Shown: one piece after another, positions 61,572 to 64,000 of the stretch
Position numbering within the stretch: the stretch's first letter is position 1
How the letters are laid out: the number at the start of each line of letters is the position of its first letter
Source of the DNA: Streptomyces sp. ML-6
GTDB lineage: Bacteria; Actinomycetota; Actinomycetes; Streptomycetales; Streptomycetaceae
DNA: 64,000 nt
Direction: 5' to 3'
Assembly (NCBI RefSeq): GCF_030116705.1
Contig: NZ_JAOTIK010000001.1
Span: 2,003,001-2,067,000, forward strand
Position numbers and translations under genes: made by a program
The notes under the pieces: model-generated
What the model was told of the DNA's origin: nothing
What the model saw: only the letters and a program-made list of their open reading frames with translations
Database searches by the model: none

Positions 61572-61790
61572 TTAAAGCCTGTTGGGGTTGGGTGGGAGGT
61601 TGGTGTGGTTTTCGAGCTTGTCATAGCCGTAGCTCCGTCCATGCGCGTCCGGACCGCCAACCGTGTCCTGGGCCGGCCCGGCCGGGTGGTCGCAGGCGGA
61701 CTTCGCGGTACCGGCCTCGGTGAGCCGGCCCAGCGGGTCGATGGTGAAGCACCGGGCGTCCATGGACCGCTCAGTGTCCGGCCACTGGCA
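61572..61790 (-). pseudogene. Rhs/YD-repeat protein fragment
   Basis: The frame reads DARCFTIDPLGRLTEAGTAK, then SACDHPAGPAQDT and a second part GRSYGYDKLENHTNLPPNP. These are YD/RHS repeat signatures (YDPLGRLT; YGYDALGNRT) of large secreted Rhs proteins, ending in TAA. Both the long repeat body and the C-terminal toxin are missing. It sits between the ferredoxin gene and the island genes. Confidence 0.7.
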
Positions 61791-61828
61791 GTGATGGCAC
61801 CGGTGGCGTCGTCGGCCGGGCGGGCGAT

Positions 61829-62062
61829 CTAGTCCTCCGGTGGGAACACCGTTTCCCCCGTGGCGGTCAGGGTGATCGTGATCGCCTCCACCGGGCAGCC
61901 CTCGGCGGCGGCCAGGACTCCTTCGTCGGCGTCGGTCTCGGGGGTCGAGGGGCGGGACTGGCGGGCGGAGTCCAGGGCGAAGCCGGTCGGGGCGTGGTTC
62001 ACGCACAGGCCGGAGCCGATGCAGATTCCCCGGTCGACCTCCACGGTCCAGCGGTCCCCCAT
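61829..62062 (-). CDS. Ferredoxin, 3Fe-4S or 4Fe-4S type
   Basis: A 77-residue ferredoxin. VEVDRGICIGSGLCVNHAPT gives the first two Cys of the cluster and AAEGCPVEAITITLTATGE the last Cys before Pro. This three-Cys pattern is the one seen in ferredoxins that serve cytochromes P450 in actinobacteria. The ATG shares its A with the aldehyde dehydrogenase stop (TGATG), so the two are translationally coupled. No P450 is present in the window; the electron-transfer partner is unknown. Confidence 0.88.
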   Translation of the reverse strand: MGDRWTVEVDRGICIGSGLCVNHAPTGFALDSARQSRPSTPETDADEGVLAAAEGCPVEAITITLTATGETVFPPED

Positions 62063-63525
62063 CACGCACCGCCCTCGTACCCGGCGGGCAGGTGGATCAT
62101 CTTGTGCTCGAAGTACTCGCCGTAGCCCTCGGGGCCGAACTCCCGGCCCAGGCCGGAGTTCTTGTAGCCGCCGAACGGGCCGAGCATGTCGAGGCTGAAG
62201 GTGTTCACGCTGTACGTGCCCGTCCTGACCCGGCGGGCGATGTCGATGCCGTGCTCGGTGTCGGCGGTCCAGACGCTGCCGCTGAGCCCGTAGTCGGAGT
62301 CGTTGGCGATCCGTACCGCCTCGTCCTCGTCGCCGTACGGCAGCAGGCAGATGACGGGGCCGAAGATCTCCTCGCGGGCGATGCGCATGGAGTTTTCGAC
62401 GTCGCCGAAGAGGGTCGGTTCGACGTACCAGCCCCGTTCCTGGGAGGCCGGGCGGCCGCCGCCGGTGAGGATCTTGGCGCCTTCGTCCTGGCCGATCCGG
62501 ATGTAGTCGAGCGAGCGCTGCTGCTGGCGCCGGGCGACGAGGGGCCCGAGCTCCGTGGCCGGGTCGAGCGGGTCGCCGACCTTCAGCGCGCCCGCCGCCG
62601 CGGCGAACGCCTCGGCCGTCTCGTCGTAACGGGAACGCGGCACGAGGATGCGGGTCTGGGCCACGCACGCCTGGCCGTTGATCATCCAGGCGAAGGGGAC
62701 GATGCCGGCGACGGCGGTGTCCAGGTCGGCGTCCGGGAGGATCACGGCGGCGGACTTGCCGCCCAGTTCCAGCGTGACGCGGGTGAGGTTGCGGGAGGCG
62801 ACCTCCATCACCCGGCGCCCGGCGGCGACGGACCCGGTGAACGACACCTTGTCGACGCCCGGGTGCCCGACCAGGTACTCGCTGACCTCCCGGTCGGCCG
62901 GCAGGATCGACAGCACCCCCTCCGGCAGCCCGGCCCCGGCGGCGATCTCGGCCAGCAGGTAGGCGTCCAGCGGGGATTCGGGCGAGACCTTGAGGATCGC
63001 CGAGCAGCCGGCCAGCAGCGCGGGCGCGAGCTTGGCGGCGGCGGTGAACTGCGGGACGTTCCACGGCACCACCGCCGCGACCACCCCCACCGGTTCCCGG
63101 CGCACCAGCAGCGGCCCGAGCACCCCGGCCCGCCGCTCCTCGTACGGGAAGGTGCGGGCGACGGTGATCGCCGCGTCCCACACCATCATCGCGGCGAGCG
63201 CCTGCACCATGACGCTCGACGTGTACGGAGTGCCGTTCTGCGCGCTGATGACCCGGGCGATCTCCTCGTACCGGACGGCGAACGCGTCCTTGATCCGGGT
63301 CACCACCGCGATCCGCTCGTCCAGGGACATCCGCGGCCACGGCCCCTCGTCGAACGCCCGCCGCGCGGCGGTGACGGCCCGGTCCACGTCCGCCTCGGCG
63401 GCATGCGGCACGCGCCCGATGGCCTGCTCGGTGTGGGGCGAGACGACCTCGATGACGTCCCGGCCCAGCGGGTCGACCCACTCCCCGCCGATGAACAGTT
63501 TTCCGTGTTCGACAAGCTCGGTCAT
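62062..63525 (-). CDS. Aldehyde dehydrogenase
   Basis: A 487-residue NAD(P)-dependent aldehyde dehydrogenase. GVVAAVVPWNVPQFTAAAKL is the N-terminal nucleotide motif, KVSFTGSVAAGRRVM the glycine loop, RVTLELGGKSAAVIL holds the general base Glu and INGQACVAQTRILVP the nucleophilic Cys. It resembles mycobacterial Rv0223c, which is under KstR control. It converts an aldehyde to a carboxylic acid, perhaps the product of the Zn alcohol dehydrogenase at 17 kb. The TCTGAC dyad lies 37 nt upstream; the ferredoxin follows. Confidence 0.93.
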   Translation of the reverse strand: MTELVEHGKLFIGGEWVDPLGRDVIEVVSPHTEQAIGRVPHAAEADVDRAVTAARRAFDEGPWPRMSLDERIAVVTRIKDAFAVRYEEIARVISAQNGTPYTSSVMVQALAAMMVWDAAITVARTFPYEERRAGVLGPLLVRREPVGVVAAVVPWNVPQFTAAAKLAPALLAGCSAILKVSPESPLDAYLLAEIAAGAGLPEGVLSILPADREVSEYLVGHPGVDKVSFTGSVAAGRRVMEVASRNLTRVTLELGGKSAAVILPDADLDTAVAGIVPFAWMINGQACVAQTRILVPRSRYDETAEAFAAAAGALKVGDPLDPATELGPLVARRQQQRSLDYIRIGQDEGAKILTGGGRPASQERGWYVEPTLFGDVENSMRIAREEIFGPVICLLPYGDEDEAVRIANDSDYGLSGSVWTADTEHGIDIARRVRTGTYSVNTFSLDMLGPFGGYKNSGLGREFGPEGYGEYFEHKMIHLPAGYEGGA

Positions 63526-63561
63526 GGCTGCTGCCTCCCGCGAACCGGCGCAATATCGGAA

Positions 63562-63578
63562 TCTGACTATCTGTCAAA
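63562..63578. promoter_or_regulatory. TCTGAC-N5-GTCAAA dyad before the aldehyde dehydrogenase
   Basis: TCTGACTATCTGTCAAA is the fourth member of the shared operator group, with one change in the right arm (GTCAAA instead of GTCAGA). Confidence 0.6.
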
Positions 63579-63685
63579 ACTGATACCAGTTCCGGTTCCA
63601 GGAGTCCACGGGTGCGCGCACGACAGGGGAACGGCAGGGAGCGGGACTCGTGTGCGGCAGGCCGCGCGCCTGCCGCGGAAGCCCT

Positions 63686-63719
63686 CCCGGCTTCCCTCTC
63701 GACGGACCGGGAAGCCGAG
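63686..63719 (-). terminator. Hairpin after the partial gene
   Basis: CCCGGCTTCCC (63686-63696) and GGGAAGCCGAG (63709-63719) form an 11-bp stem with one mismatch, just past the stop of the minus-strand gene at 63724. An overlapping alternative hairpin (GGAAGCC/GGCTTCC) lies at 63677-63695. Confidence 0.6.
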
Positions 63720-63723
63720 GGGC

Positions 63724-64000
63724 TCACTTCCAGACGTGCACCGGCCCGGGGGCATGGACCAACTTGTCCGCGTAGTTCCGCTCCTTGCCCGCCATCTCGA
63801 TCTCGATGTACGAACCGCCGGAGAAGACCAAGTAATTGTTCCGCTCGTCCGGCACCTGGACGACCGCGTCGATCCTTTCCCGGAAGCCGGGGTACCGCGC
63901 GAAGGTTCTGCTCCAGTCGCCGAGCTGCTGCCACCCCTTCACCAACCTGCCCTCGGGGCCGGTACCGTCCAGTCCGTACCGGGCGTACCGGCTTCCCGAG
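63724..64000 (-). CDS. Partial protein, hemopexin-like repeat suspected
   Basis: The frame is open to the window end, so the 5' part is missing; a GTG at 63945 is only an internal possibility. It reads ARYGLDGTGPEGRLVKGWQQ, then SRTFARYPGFRERIDAVVQV and ERNNYLVFSGGSYIEIEM. The spacing IDAVVQVP...YLVFSGGSYIEIE resembles hemopexin-type repeats (a strand, then xYxFxGxxYxxYD). No more can be said until the upstream sequence is known. Confidence 0.6.
   Translation of the reverse strand, partial: SGSRYARYGLDGTGPEGRLVKGWQQLGDWSRTFARYPGFRERIDAVVQVPDERNNYLVFSGGSYIEIEMAGKERNYADKLVHAPGPVHVWK

Noticed and set aside
59758..61790. Prophage remnant
   Set aside because: There is no integrase, terminase, capsid or lysis gene; the only mobile-type signal is the Rhs fragment and the base composition.

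Overview
The window is chromosomal DNA of a Streptomyces-type actinomycete. GC content is very high, third codon positions are almost always G or C, and GTG starts and ATGA/GTGA/TAATG stop-start couplings are frequent. Typical families are present: DUF397 with a helix-turn-helix partner, WD40 and FG-GAP Ser/Thr kinases, a fused RNase H/phosphatase, a mycothiol-type DinB-like protein and a DmdR/IdeR-type iron box. The RNase P RNA gene is encoded. I see no tRNA or rRNA gene, no prophage, no CRISPR array and no PKS/NRPS cluster.

Layout. 0-4.0 kb: a patchy, lower-GC stretch with an IS4-type transposase tail, a MerR regulator divergent from an MFS exporter, and a LuxR remnant. 4.0-15.9 kb: housekeeping, with a GT2 glycosyltransferase, rnpB, a Uma2 protein, a second MerR gene, yaaA, eda, the RNase H/phosphatase - zinc-ribbon - Nif3 operon, an iron-controlled siderophore-binding lipoprotein and a large secreted-protein-like unknown. 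16.0-23.7 kb: a beta-oxidation/steroid-like block (SDR, Zn alcohol dehydrogenase, MaoC hydratase; SCP2-type thiolase and a double acyl-CoA dehydrogenase) around a response regulator whose kinase has been deleted. 24.2-31.5 kb: an MFS protein with an extra beta domain, peptidase E, and an IclR-controlled DUF1177 - NCS1 permease - M20 hydrolase operon. 32-35.4 kb: decayed nuclease and Nudix-like genes and an IS5-family element. 35.4-44.2 kb: APH-type kinase, HTH/DUF397 cluster, FG-GAP kinase flanked by two copies of a duplicated 195-nt element, small unknowns, methyltransferase, amidase and DUF5336-type membrane protein. 44.2-52.5 kb: F420-dependent LLM oxidoreductase, HxlR/azoreductase pair, a 1183-residue WD40 kinase, and VOC and DinB-like proteins. 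52.5-57.5 kb: a lipoprotein, a GT4 - methyltransferase - toroid-protein operon and a KstR-like TetR regulator. 57.6-64 kb: a GAF/PucR regulator, a lower-GC island with an Rhs remnant and tandem paralogues, then an aldehyde dehydrogenase-ferredoxin pair and the end of a partial gene.

How the parts fit. The most coherent hidden structure is regulatory. Exact KstR-type boxes (TnnAACnnGTTnnA) lie before the double acyl-CoA dehydrogenase and before the KstR-like gene 33 kb away, with a near match before the MaoC operon. A second dyad, TCTGAC-N5-GTCAGA, lies before the MaoC operon, the acyl-CoA dehydrogenase, the F420 oxidoreductase and the aldehyde dehydrogenase. These enzymes resemble products of the mycobacterial cholesterol regulon, so the window probably holds a dispersed steroid or lipid side-chain catabolic regulon. 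The duplicated element around the FG-GAP kinase, the Rhs-associated island and the DUF1177 operon are the other parts without a ready explanation. All assignments come from reading the sequence and from remembered family features; no database search was run.
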